This document shows positions 10,436 through 17,873 of a stretch of 38,495 nucleotides of DNA, piece after piece. Numbering within the stretch: position 1 is the stretch's first letter; every line of letters starts with the position of its first letter. This DNA is from CAZPRY01 sp964589175 (GTDB lineage Bacteria > Fidelibacterota > UBA2242). The stretch covers positions 1-38,495 of the forward strand of contig CAZPRY010000040.1 of assembly GCA_964589175.1 (NCBI GenBank). Reading direction: 5' to 3'. Both the position numbers and the translations under genes were made by a program. The notes below the pieces were generated by a model. The model did not search any database. It was not told where the DNA came from and was given only the letters and a program-made list of their open reading frames with translations.

Positions 10436-11781
10436 TAAAACATGAATTGACTCCCCGCGAAATTGTCAGGGAGCTGGATGAATACATCATTGGCCAGGAC
10501 AAGGCCAAGAAAGCCGTTGCGATTGCCCTGCGCAACCGCTGGCGGCGACAGCATGTCAAGGGCGCCATCAAGGAAGATATTCTTCCGAACAATATTATCC
10601 TGATCGGTCCCACCGGCGTAGGGAAGACCGAAATCGCGCGGCGCCTGTCCAACCTGGCGCATGCGCCGTTTATCAAAGTCGAAGCCTCGAAATTTACCGA
10701 AGTCGGTTACGTCGGCCGTGATGTGGAATCCATGATCCGCGATCTGACCAGCATCTCCGTCAATATGATTAAAGACGAACGCATCAAGGAGGTCAACGCC
10801 CAGGCGGAGGTCATGGCCAACGAAAGAATTCTGGATATTCTGCTGCCGCCTAAAGACGGCGCGGTTGGGGCAGTCGAGAAAAGCGATGAACAGTTTCACA
10901 ATACGCGCGAAAAACTCAAAGCCATGCTGCAGAAGGGGGAGTTCGAAGACCGCGTAATCGAGATAACCATCAAACAGGGCGCTAACCCGATGATGCAGGT
11001 CTACGGACCGGCCGGTCTCGAGGAGATGGGTTTGAATCTCTCCGAGATGCTCGGCAACGCGTTCCCCAAAAAGAAGAAAAACCAGAAGGCTACGGTTGCC
11101 GAAGCGCGCAGCATCTTTACCCAGGAAGAGGCCCAGAGGCTGATCGATATGGATGCGATCACCAAGGAAGCGATTCGCCGCGTAGAGGAGTCCGGAATTG
11201 TCTTTGTCGATGAAATCGACAAGATCGCTTCCAGCAGCGGCCGCTCGGCCGGAGGACCGGACGTCTCTCGTGAGGGAGTGCAACGCGATATCCTGCCGAT
11301 CGTGGAAGGCTCCAACGTTCAGACTAAATACGGCGTGGTGAAGACGGATCATGTCCTGTTCGTGGCGGCGGGCGCTTTTCATATGACCAAGCCTTCCGAT
11401 CTGATCCCGGAGCTGCAGGGCCGCTTCCCGATCCGGGTGGAGATGGAAAGTCTCGGCAAAGATGAGTTCATTAAAATCCTGAAGAACCCTAAAAATGCGT
11501 TACTCAAACAGTATACCGCTTTGCTGGAGACCGAGAGGGTAAAATTAACTTTCGAGGAAGATGCCGTGGAAGAGATCGCCCGGCTGGCAGCCGAAGTGAA
11601 CGAAAAGATGGAGAATATCGGCGCGCGCCGGCTGCACACGATTCTGACCACCCTGCTGGAAGATATTTTGTATACAGTACCGGATAAAAATATTAGAGAT
11701 GTTCTGATCACCAAAGCGATTGTCCAGGAAAGGCTGGCAGATATCGTTCGCGACCGGGATTTGAGCCGTTATATTTTATAG
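10432..11781 (+). CDS. hslU: ATP-dependent protease ATPase subunit HslU
   Basis: HslU is the AAA+ unfoldase that feeds substrates into HslV. Walker A GPTGVGKT is at residues 59-66, Walker B is FVDEIDKIA, and sensor/arginine-finger blocks are LQGRFPIRVE and ENIGARRLHTI. The I domain (about 110-240) contains GPAGLEEMGLNL. The C-terminus ends RDLSRYIL, the tail that docks into HslV and activates it. The 449-residue length is normal. The start codon overlaps the hslV stop, giving the standard hslVU operon. Confidence 0.97.
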   Translation: MIKHELTPREIVRELDEYIIGQDKAKKAVAIALRNRWRRQHVKGAIKEDILPNNIILIGPTGVGKTEIARRLSNLAHAPFIKVEASKFTEVGYVGRDVESMIRDLTSISVNMIKDERIKEVNAQAEVMANERILDILLPPKDGAVGAVEKSDEQFHNTREKLKAMLQKGEFEDRVIEITIKQGANPMMQVYGPAGLEEMGLNLSEMLGNAFPKKKKNQKATVAEARSIFTQEEAQRLIDMDAITKEAIRRVEESGIVFVDEIDKIASSSGRSAGGPDVSREGVQRDILPIVEGSNVQTKYGVVKTDHVLFVAAGAFHMTKPSDLIPELQGRFPIRVEMESLGKDEFIKILKNPKNALLKQYTALLETERVKLTFEEDAVEEIARLAAEVNEKMENIGARRLHTILTTLLEDILYTVPDKNIRDVLITKAIVQERLADIVRDRDLSRYIL

Positions 11782-11789
11782 GAGCTTGG

Positions 11790-12707
11790 ATGAAACGGGA
11801 TTTTCTGCATATTACGGATTTCAGCGGCGCAGAGATAGGGGATACCCTGCAACTGGCTATCGACCTGAAGAAGAAGCTGAGAGCGGGCGAAGAATATCTG
11901 CCCCTGAAGCATAAAACCATGGCGATGATCTTTGCCAAGCCGTCGGCCCGGACAAGAATTTCGTTCGAAACCGGTATGACCCAGCTGGGCGGACATGCGA
12001 TTTTCCTGGGTCCCAACGATATCGGTATCGGCAAACGGGAAGCCGTACGGGATATTGCCAGGGTGATAGCACGTTACGATGATATTATCATGGCGCGCCT
12101 GTTCGAGCATGCCCATATTCTGGAAATGGCCGCCTATGCATCCGTCCCGGTGATAAACGGCCTGACGGATTTAACGCATCCCTGCCAGGTGATGGCCGAT
12201 ATTCTGACGGTGCTGGAACATCGCGGAAACCTGGACAACCTCAAAGTGGTTTTTGTCGGAGACGGCAACAATGTCGCCAATTCCTGGATCAATCTGGCCG
12301 CACGTCTGCCGATGCATTTTGTGCTGGCCGCGCCCGAGGGATATGACCCGGATCCAGGCATCCTGAAAAATGCAAGGGAAGCCGGCCTTAGCAAAATCGA
12401 AATCATCCATGATCCGCTGGAAGCCGCAAAAGACGCGGATGTGATTTATACGGATGTTTGGGCAAGCATGGGCCAGGAGGCGGAGCAGGAGAAACGAATG
12501 AAAGCCTTCCGGCCTTATCAGGTGAATGGCCGCCTGGTCGCCAAGGCGAAAAAAGATGTCTATGTCATGCACTGCCTGCCGGCGCACCGCGGCGATGAAA
12601 TCACCGATGAAGTAATCGACAGCCCGAATTCGATCGTCTTTGACGAAGCCGAAAACCGCATGCATGTTCAGAAAGCTATTATTTTGCAGGTTATGCAAGT
12701 CCGATAG
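11790..12707 (+). CDS. argF: Ornithine carbamoyltransferase
   Basis: This enzyme joins ornithine and carbamoyl phosphate to citrulline in arginine synthesis. The carbamoyl phosphate motif is KPSARTRISFE (residues 50-60), with alanine in place of the usual threonine of STRTR. LTHPCQVMADILT follows, then the ornithine-binding DVWASMGQE and HCLPAHRGDEITDEV near the C-terminus, which separate it from aspartate and putrescine carbamoyltransferases. The 305-residue length is typical. It starts eight bases after hslU behind AGGAGC, so it may be read through from the protease genes, but no other arginine gene is nearby. Confidence 0.94.
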   Translation: MKRDFLHITDFSGAEIGDTLQLAIDLKKKLRAGEEYLPLKHKTMAMIFAKPSARTRISFETGMTQLGGHAIFLGPNDIGIGKREAVRDIARVIARYDDIIMARLFEHAHILEMAAYASVPVINGLTDLTHPCQVMADILTVLEHRGNLDNLKVVFVGDGNNVANSWINLAARLPMHFVLAAPEGYDPDPGILKNAREAGLSKIEIIHDPLEAAKDADVIYTDVWASMGQEAEQEKRMKAFRPYQVNGRLVAKAKKDVYVMHCLPAHRGDEITDEVIDSPNSIVFDEAENRMHVQKAIILQVMQVR

Positions 12708-12850
12708 TTGGGGTAGAAGGGTTCATCCCGGCGCAAGGTTGGGACCTCTCTGCAGATAGTAGATAATTTTGCAGATTTAACCACGATGGTGATAGTCATG
12801 CAAGCGGTATCCCGGTCCAATCCAAAATCAAATTACTGCGGCGGCTGTTG

Positions 12851-14155
12851 ATGCATTTTACGTTCAGCATCTTCTTTTTGCCGCTCCTGATGGCGGTGGT
12901 TTTGAATACGGTCGTCACTTGCTATGAGTGGCGTTATCGGAAGCGGCCGGAAGTCAGGGCTTTACTCTTTCTGGCTGCTGCGGCGACACTCTGGGCCGGG
13001 GCCAATATTTTCGAATACGGCTGTCATCAATTCGAGTATAAGCAGTTCTGGGCAAATGTGGAGTACTTTGGTATTCTGGCGATACCGATCTGCTGGGTGA
13101 TCGTAACGGGCTATCTGACAGGCAAGACGCGCTGGATAAATCGGAGAAACATTCTGCTGCTGTGCATCATACCGGTTATTACGCTTATCTTTGTCTGGAC
13201 GAATCAATATCACGGCCTGATGCGCCGGAATATGGTTCTGGACGCCAACGGTCCCTTCTCAATAATTAAAAAGAACTATGGCCCCTGGTTCTGGATCGCG
13301 ATGACGAATAATTATACTGTTTTGGCCGCCGGTTGCATTCTGCAACTGAAACGCCTGTTCCATGCGCCCCGGATTCAGACTCAACAGGTGATCATTCTTT
13401 TTATCAGCATTTTTACTCCGTGGATTGGTAATTTCCTCTATGTATTCAATTTGAATCCGCTGCCGCGCCTGGATCTGACCTCTACGTTCCTGTCGATTTC
13501 CAGTGCTGCGATGGCCTTCGGTATCTTTCGTTTTCAATTAATGCACGTCATTCCCTTCGCGCGCGATCATGTCCTGGACAACATGAAAGACGGCATTCTG
13601 GTGCTCAATATCCGGCACCAGATTGTGGATTATAATCCGGTTTGTCGGGATATTCTGCAGTTGGAAGCCTACGACCGTACGCTTCCCTTCTCGGAGGGAT
13701 TGGAGTCCGTGCACGCTTTACTTCACCCGGACACCGCCCGGATCACACCCTACGAAATAAAACTCAAAATCTGCGACCAGGAACGGATATTTGAGATTCG
13801 GATTACCCCGTTAATGGATCGGAAGGGTAGAAATCACGGCACGCTGCTGCATTTACGGGATATTACGGATCAGCGCAAATCCGAAGCCGAAATGGCTAAA
13901 ACAGTAAACGAACTGCAAAGATTGCTGACCAAGGTTCGAACCCTCAGCGGGTTGCTGCCCATCTGTTCACAATGCAAAAAAATTCGGGATGACCAGGGAT
14001 ACTGGACCGAAGTCGAGTTCTATGTCCGCGCCCATTCCGAGGCAGATTTCACGCACAGTATCTGTCCCGATTGTATGCATAAATTGTATCCGGATTTGAT
14101 GGAGCGCCGCAAGCAGCGACGGTCGAACAGCGATGAAGACGATCCCGGGGCATGA
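12851..14155 (+). CDS. 7TM-PAS sensor protein with C-terminal Cys/His domain, no kinase
   Basis: This is a membrane sensor. About seven hydrophobic segments fill residues 1-225 and match the histidine-kinase N-terminal 7TM type (HQFEYKQFWANVEYFGI, WTNQYHGLM). A PAS domain follows (about 235-350), starting VLDNMKDGILVLN and ending LLHLRDITDQRKSE, then a short coiled coil. The C-terminal 65 residues carry LLPICSQCKKIRDDQGYW and HSICPDCMHKLYP, a CxxC...CxxC domain often found on sensor and GGDEF proteins. No H-box, ATP-binding domain, GGDEF or EAL is present, so output must go through this small domain or a partner. I start at the ATG at 12851 rather than the TTG just before it. Confidence 0.8.
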   Translation: MHFTFSIFFLPLLMAVVLNTVVTCYEWRYRKRPEVRALLFLAAAATLWAGANIFEYGCHQFEYKQFWANVEYFGILAIPICWVIVTGYLTGKTRWINRRNILLLCIIPVITLIFVWTNQYHGLMRRNMVLDANGPFSIIKKNYGPWFWIAMTNNYTVLAAGCILQLKRLFHAPRIQTQQVIILFISIFTPWIGNFLYVFNLNPLPRLDLTSTFLSISSAAMAFGIFRFQLMHVIPFARDHVLDNMKDGILVLNIRHQIVDYNPVCRDILQLEAYDRTLPFSEGLESVHALLHPDTARITPYEIKLKICDQERIFEIRITPLMDRKGRNHGTLLHLRDITDQRKSEAEMAKTVNELQRLLTKVRTLSGLLPICSQCKKIRDDQGYWTEVEFYVRAHSEADFTHSICPDCMHKLYPDLMERRKQRRSNSDEDDPGA

Positions 14156-14263
14156 GTAAACTGCGCGTCCGGATCCGCCGCTTCTACAAAAAGGCCCGCA
14201 GAGAATGACAATATTCTCGTAATGAAGAGAATTTGATCGATAAATCCAAAAAAGGAGTCGAAA

Positions 14264-14440
14264 ATGGAACTCTATGAGATTATTGAACCGTTGGGTATTC
14301 TCACCTGGTGTCTGCTGCTGTTTGGTGTTCTGACCGGAACGCGCGTAATCAAACTGAAACTCAGGCACCATAAATTGATCGGCTTCATCGCGATCGGTCT
14401 CGCGACGCTGCATGGTGCTCTGGTGCTGTTTTTCGCGTAG
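14264..14440 (+). CDS. 58-residue two-helix membrane protein
   Basis: This small gene is supported by an excellent ribosome binding site (AAAGGAG, seven bases before the ATG) and by its product. The product has two hydrophobic helices, about residues 10-25 (GILTWCLLLFGVLTG) and 39-57 (IGFIAIGLATLHGALVLFF), joined by a basic loop KLKLRHHK. His35, His36 and His50 sit at positions that could bind heme, as in small b-type cytochrome or ferric-reductase-like helices; this is inference. It lies 19 bases before the secreted superoxide-reductase-like gene and is very likely cotranscribed with it. The family is not firmly recognised. Confidence 0.7.
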   Translation: MELYEIIEPLGILTWCLLLFGVLTGTRVIKLKLRHHKLIGFIAIGLATLHGALVLFFA

Positions 14441-14459
14441 GACAGAAAGGAAGAGTGCA

Positions 14460-14807
14460 ATGAAAAAGAGGTTTTATCTTATCGGGTTGGCCGTCTTGTT
14501 TCTCGTTCCGGGTTTTATTACGGCGCACCCGGCTAAAAAAGTCGATCTTGTTTTTGATCCCGTTACCCATATCCTGCAGATTCGTATTGATCATGAAGTG
14601 AAGGATGCCGCCAAGCATTTCATTGAAGCTGTAACTGTCACGTTAAACGGCGAAGAGCTCGTCATCCAGAAATTGAGCGCGCAGGATGACCTGACCGGAT
14701 TGGACCTGATTTATAAACTGAATACAGTCAAAACCGGGGATGCGATTTCAGTCAGTACGAAGTGCAATATTATGGGTAAGAAATCGGGCAAGCTGAAAAT
14801 AGAGTAA
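14460..14807 (+). CDS. Secreted superoxide-reductase-like (class II SORL/desulfoferrodoxin fold) protein
   Basis: This 115-residue protein starts at the ATG at 14460, behind AAAGGAAGAG. It has a signal peptide (MKKRFYLIGLAVLFLVPGFITA) with likely cleavage before HPAKK. The mature part resembles the superoxide reductase fold: KHFIEAVTVTLNGEEL recalls the family's HYIEWI-type strand, and VSTKCNIMG aligns with the CNxHG iron site. The cysteine is kept but the histidine of CNxH is methionine here, so a normal iron centre is doubtful. It could be a redox or metal-binding relative rather than a true superoxide reductase. Its stop codon abuts the stop of the convergent lspA-like gene. Confidence 0.6.
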   Translation: MKKRFYLIGLAVLFLVPGFITAHPAKKVDLVFDPVTHILQIRIDHEVKDAAKHFIEAVTVTLNGEELVIQKLSAQDDLTGLDLIYKLNTVKTGDAISVSTKCNIMGKKSGKLKIE

Positions 14808-15368
14808 TCAGCGATCACCTTCTTCGGTGCTGTCTTCCGGGGCTGCCGGCTGATCGCCGGATTCCCGCTTCGCCCGGCGGCTGTCGATCAAACCTTTGAT
14901 GATCGTAATCGGCATCATGATGTAAATGATGGCGTTGACATACTGGTCGCTGAGGTTGCTCGGCCAAGGGAAAGGGCGGAACACGAAAAAATCGGTGGCT
15001 CTGCCCGCAAAAAGAACCTCCAGGACGTTCCCGGTGGCGCCGATCATCAGCGCCAGCAGGATTGAATAGATATGGATATCGGCCCGTTTTTCAGCCTCTT
15101 TAACCAGTGAACGGGATAGAATCACAATTAAAATCAGGACGAGTACCAGTCCGGAAATCGCCCAGACTCTATGATTGCCGATATTACCCAGGATGAAGTG
15201 GTACCCGGTATTATGCGTACGGTACCATTTTAAAAAGGGCAGAAAACTGCTAAGGCTTTCCTGGTAGGGTAAAACGCGGTTGGCGATGAATTTAATGCCA
15301 AAATCTACTGCCAGCAGGATAATACCGATGCTGTAGGGCAGGATCAGTCGGGATGATTTCGATTTCAT
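14808..15368 (-). CDS. lspA: Signal peptidase II-like protein (divergent LspA)
   Basis: LspA cleaves signal peptides of lipid-modified prolipoproteins in the inner membrane. This 186-residue protein has four hydrophobic segments, an N-terminal VDFGIKFIANR and HNTGYHFILG, matching the family NTGxxF block. The two expected catalytic aspartates are present in RATDFFVF and NLSDQYVNA. The usual GNxxDR motif is GNVLEVL here and the C-terminus has a longer polar tail. It could be the housekeeping enzyme or a paralogue. The many lipobox proteins nearby make a functional enzyme plausible. It is last in a minus-strand operon, 31 bases after the UPF0316 gene. Confidence 0.75.
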   Translation of the reverse strand: MKSKSSRLILPYSIGIILLAVDFGIKFIANRVLPYQESLSSFLPFLKWYRTHNTGYHFILGNIGNHRVWAISGLVLVLILIVILSRSLVKEAEKRADIHIYSILLALMIGATGNVLEVLFAGRATDFFVFRPFPWPSNLSDQYVNAIIYIMMPITIIKGLIDSRRAKRESGDQPAAPEDSTEEGDR

Positions 15369-15399
15369 GAAAAGCTTCCCCGGATCTGGTTAGTACTGG

Positions 15400-15987
15400 T
15401 TATTTCTTTTTTGAGAGGCGGCGAAAGCGCTGCCGGAAATTCTGGTTTGGAACGTAACCGGATTTTATGGAACGGATGTCCTGAACTGAAACAAAAACCT
15501 CCGGATCGATCTGGCGGGCGACAGTCAGAACCTCCTTAACGGCCTTGCGCGGAACGATCGTGAAAATAATATTGACCTTGCCCTTGCCTCCCTTCGCCTC
15601 CAGTACCGTAGCGCCGTAGCCTTCATCGCGCAGTGCCATGGTCAGTACATCGACATCGACGGAAGATTTGCTGATGAAACGCAGCGCCTGGAATCCCAGG
15701 GCGAGTTTTTCTTCGATGGTAATGCCGATGAAATTGCCGGAAGCAAAGCCGAGTCCGTAAGCCACAAAGCAGACCCAATTGGACAGGTGCTGCAGTACTT
15801 GGGTAATCGCCAGCAACCAGATTAGAACCTCGAAAAATCCCAGTACGGAGGCCAGAATTTTACCGCCTTTGGAAACCAGGATAATTCGGAATGTTCCGAT
15901 CGAGACGTCACAGATACGCGCCAAAAATATCAGGAGGGGAATAATCACCCAAGAATAGAGTGACGAATTTGCTAAACCTTCCAACAT
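15400..15987 (-). CDS. UPF0316 membrane protein (DUF5698-DUF2179, YebE-like)
   Basis: This 195-residue protein has three N-terminal hydrophobic helices, starting VIIPLLIFLARICDVSIGTFR, the signature of the DUF5698/UPF0316 family. A soluble C-terminal DUF2179 domain (about 105-180) follows, with DVLTMALRDEGYGATVLEAKGGKGKV and TIVPRKAVKEVL. Function is unknown; DUF2179 domains are suspected small-ligand-binding modules. It lies 24 bases behind the PLP enzyme gene and has AAAAGGGAACG ahead of its start, so the two are probably cotranscribed. Confidence 0.85.
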   Translation of the reverse strand: MLEGLANSSLYSWVIIPLLIFLARICDVSIGTFRIILVSKGGKILASVLGFFEVLIWLLAITQVLQHLSNWVCFVAYGLGFASGNFIGITIEEKLALGFQALRFISKSSVDVDVLTMALRDEGYGATVLEAKGGKGKVNIIFTIVPRKAVKEVLTVARQIDPEVFVSVQDIRSIKSGYVPNQNFRQRFRRLSKKK

Positions 15988-16011
15988 GATAAAATTCGTT
16001 CCCTTTTAAAA

Positions 16012-16986
16012 TTATTCGAAAAGTTCGATGTTGCCGCCGGTATGGAGAAATACCACTGTTTCGTCGGGCGCGATTTTTCCGCTGCGGCAATAGTCGATCA
16101 TTCCCGCGGCGGCTTTACCGGTGTAGACATAATCGAGGAAGATGCCTTCCAGACGGGAGAAGAGTTTTACGGCCTCATCGCCGCCGGTCGTTTTACGGCC
16201 GTAGCCCGCGCCGATATAGGATACGTCGACATGCACCAGTTCCCGGCGGGCCGGGGCACCGATGAGCTTGCCCGCGTCGCGCGCCAGGCGATAAACGTCT
16301 TCGATGAGTTGCTCTTTGGGAGTATCGACGCTGATCCCGATAATTTGACCGGGCCAACCGCTGATGGATTGCCCCAGAACGAGTCCCGCCTGCGTCCCGG
16401 CTGAAGAGGAGGCAAGAAAAATTTTATCGACCGGCAACTGCTGCCGCTCGAGATCCTGCATCAGCTCCTCCCAACCAGCCGCATAGCCCAGACTGCCGAT
16501 AGGTACGGAACCGCCGGGTGGCAGGAAAAAGACTTTGCGCCCCTGCCGGATTAGTTCGTCACGGACGCTTTCGGCGGCGGCCATGCGCACGGCCGAGTCG
16601 CTGGTGTCGACGTGATGAACGGTGGCTCCCAGCATGTGGTCCACCAGGAGGTTACCGGTCGGTTTTTCCGGCTTTTTCCCGCTTAGTACGAGATGTACCG
16701 CCAAATTGTAGCGGGTGCCTACTCCGGCCATAATCCGGCAAAAATTGGATTGGTTGGCACCGATGCCGATGATCGTATCGCAGCCTTTAATGAGGGCGTC
16801 GGCAATCAGAAAATCAAATTTACGGGTCTTGTTGCCGCCGAAAGTAAAACCGGTCAGGTCGTCCCGTTTGATGTAGATGTTGCGCTGGAGCAGGGCTGAT
16901 AATCGATCGAGACGGTGGAGCGGCGTCGGCAGGATCGAAATTTTTTCACGAGGCATCTGTTCCAGCAGCGTACTTATGCTTGTCAT
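16012..16986 (-). CDS. PLP-dependent D-cysteine desulfhydrase / ACC deaminase family protein
   Basis: Family members break down D-cysteine to pyruvate, sulfide and ammonia, or deaminate 1-aminocyclopropane-1-carboxylate. The 324-residue protein is fold-type II. The PLP lysine lies in FGGNKTRKFDF (about residue 53), GIGANQSNFCR binds phosphate and carboxylate, and FLPPGGSVPIGSLGYA, SSSAGTQAGLV and FLHTGGNIELFE are family blocks. The last block, with glycine-rich LHTGG, is typical of DcyD. Substrate cannot be fixed from sequence; D-cysteine is the likeliest. It heads the minus-strand operon with the UPF0316 and lspA-like genes. Confidence 0.85.
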   Translation of the reverse strand: MTSISTLLEQMPREKISILPTPLHRLDRLSALLQRNIYIKRDDLTGFTFGGNKTRKFDFLIADALIKGCDTIIGIGANQSNFCRIMAGVGTRYNLAVHLVLSGKKPEKPTGNLLVDHMLGATVHHVDTSDSAVRMAAAESVRDELIRQGRKVFFLPPGGSVPIGSLGYAAGWEELMQDLERQQLPVDKIFLASSSAGTQAGLVLGQSISGWPGQIIGISVDTPKEQLIEDVYRLARDAGKLIGAPARRELVHVDVSYIGAGYGRKTTGGDEAVKLFSRLEGIFLDYVYTGKAAAGMIDYCRSGKIAPDETVVFLHTGGNIELFE

Positions 16987-17174
16987 TCTTTATACTCCGC
17001 AATCATAATGGTTTTGGTTTTTTGACGCAAGCTGATTTTCGATCGTTTATTCTAGGTCTGCTTATCGTTAAATCCACACCGGGAAATTAACCCATGTCGC
17101 AGGAAAATCAAAATGATAATGGCCGGCGAAATCCGGGTTTATCGGCAGGAGAGGATGTTTCCGTTGGTGCTTGT

Positions 17175-17717
17175 TTACGGTTTTTCGAGTATCAGATCGG
17201 AATAGGAGCGATCGATCAAGTCCGCGGTCCGGATCGAAAACAGGCCCGCCAGGTCGCGGCATTGCCGTTCCAGTTCCATCGCGGAAAAGCGGGCATCCTG
17301 ATCCATAGCCTCGATTTCAACGAAAGAGCCCAGATTCCGAACCTGATCCAGATGGATTTTGATATTGTCGAGCCAGAAAATTTCGCGCAGCTTTTCCACG
17401 ACGACCTTGATTCCCAGGGCTGCCTGCAGAACCTGTTTCAACTCGCCGGGATTGACCGCCGGATAAAGCAGCACATCGGAGCGCTTGGCCGCCGCCTGAT
17501 CGGGACGGTGATAGAAAATCAGGGCTTTTTCGATGTCGCCCTCCCGGACCTTCAGCCGACCGTCGGGGACATTGAAATAGGTGTCGATCTGGTGGTCCCT
17601 TCCCTGAAACACGGCGCCCCGGGCCTGTAAGATGTTACGAATCAGATCAGGCTGATTGCAGCGCGCTTTAATCTCGATATTGAGTTTCCGGACCTGGGAG
17701 AGCCGTGTGCTTTTCAT
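17175..17717 (-). CDS. CYTH-domain protein (class IV adenylate cyclase/thiamine triphosphatase-like)
   Basis: CYTH proteins form a tunnel that binds triphosphate substrates with metal ions. The 180-residue protein has the N-terminal IEIKAR signature and DTYFNVPDGRLKVREG, typical of the CyaB-like branch. Further blocks are VVVEKLREIFWLDNIKIHLD and LGSFVEIEA, carrying the alternating acidic and basic residues of the tunnel. It could be a class IV adenylate cyclase, a triphosphatase or an inactive relative; sequence alone does not separate these. It is a stand-alone minus-strand gene, 188 bases from the next gene on that strand. No clear ribosome binding site precedes the ATG. Confidence 0.82.
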   Translation of the reverse strand: MKSTRLSQVRKLNIEIKARCNQPDLIRNILQARGAVFQGRDHQIDTYFNVPDGRLKVREGDIEKALIFYHRPDQAAAKRSDVLLYPAVNPGELKQVLQAALGIKVVVEKLREIFWLDNIKIHLDQVRNLGSFVEIEAMDQDARFSAMELERQCRDLAGLFSIRTADLIDRSYSDLILEKP

Positions 17718-17873
17718 ATAACAAATTACATCATTTCAGCCGGATATGAATGGATTTATTGGAATGAAATCGGTGTGGCGGGAAATATAGGCATTTTTGA
17801 CCTTGCGAAATCCGCCGGAATCAGACATATTGTGCCCAACATGATCACCATCCTGAAAAAAGCGGAAACGCCG

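Noticed and set aside
12711..12760. tRNA-like GGGTTCATCCC after argF
   Set aside because: The loop is too short for a T arm and no cloverleaf can be drawn around it.
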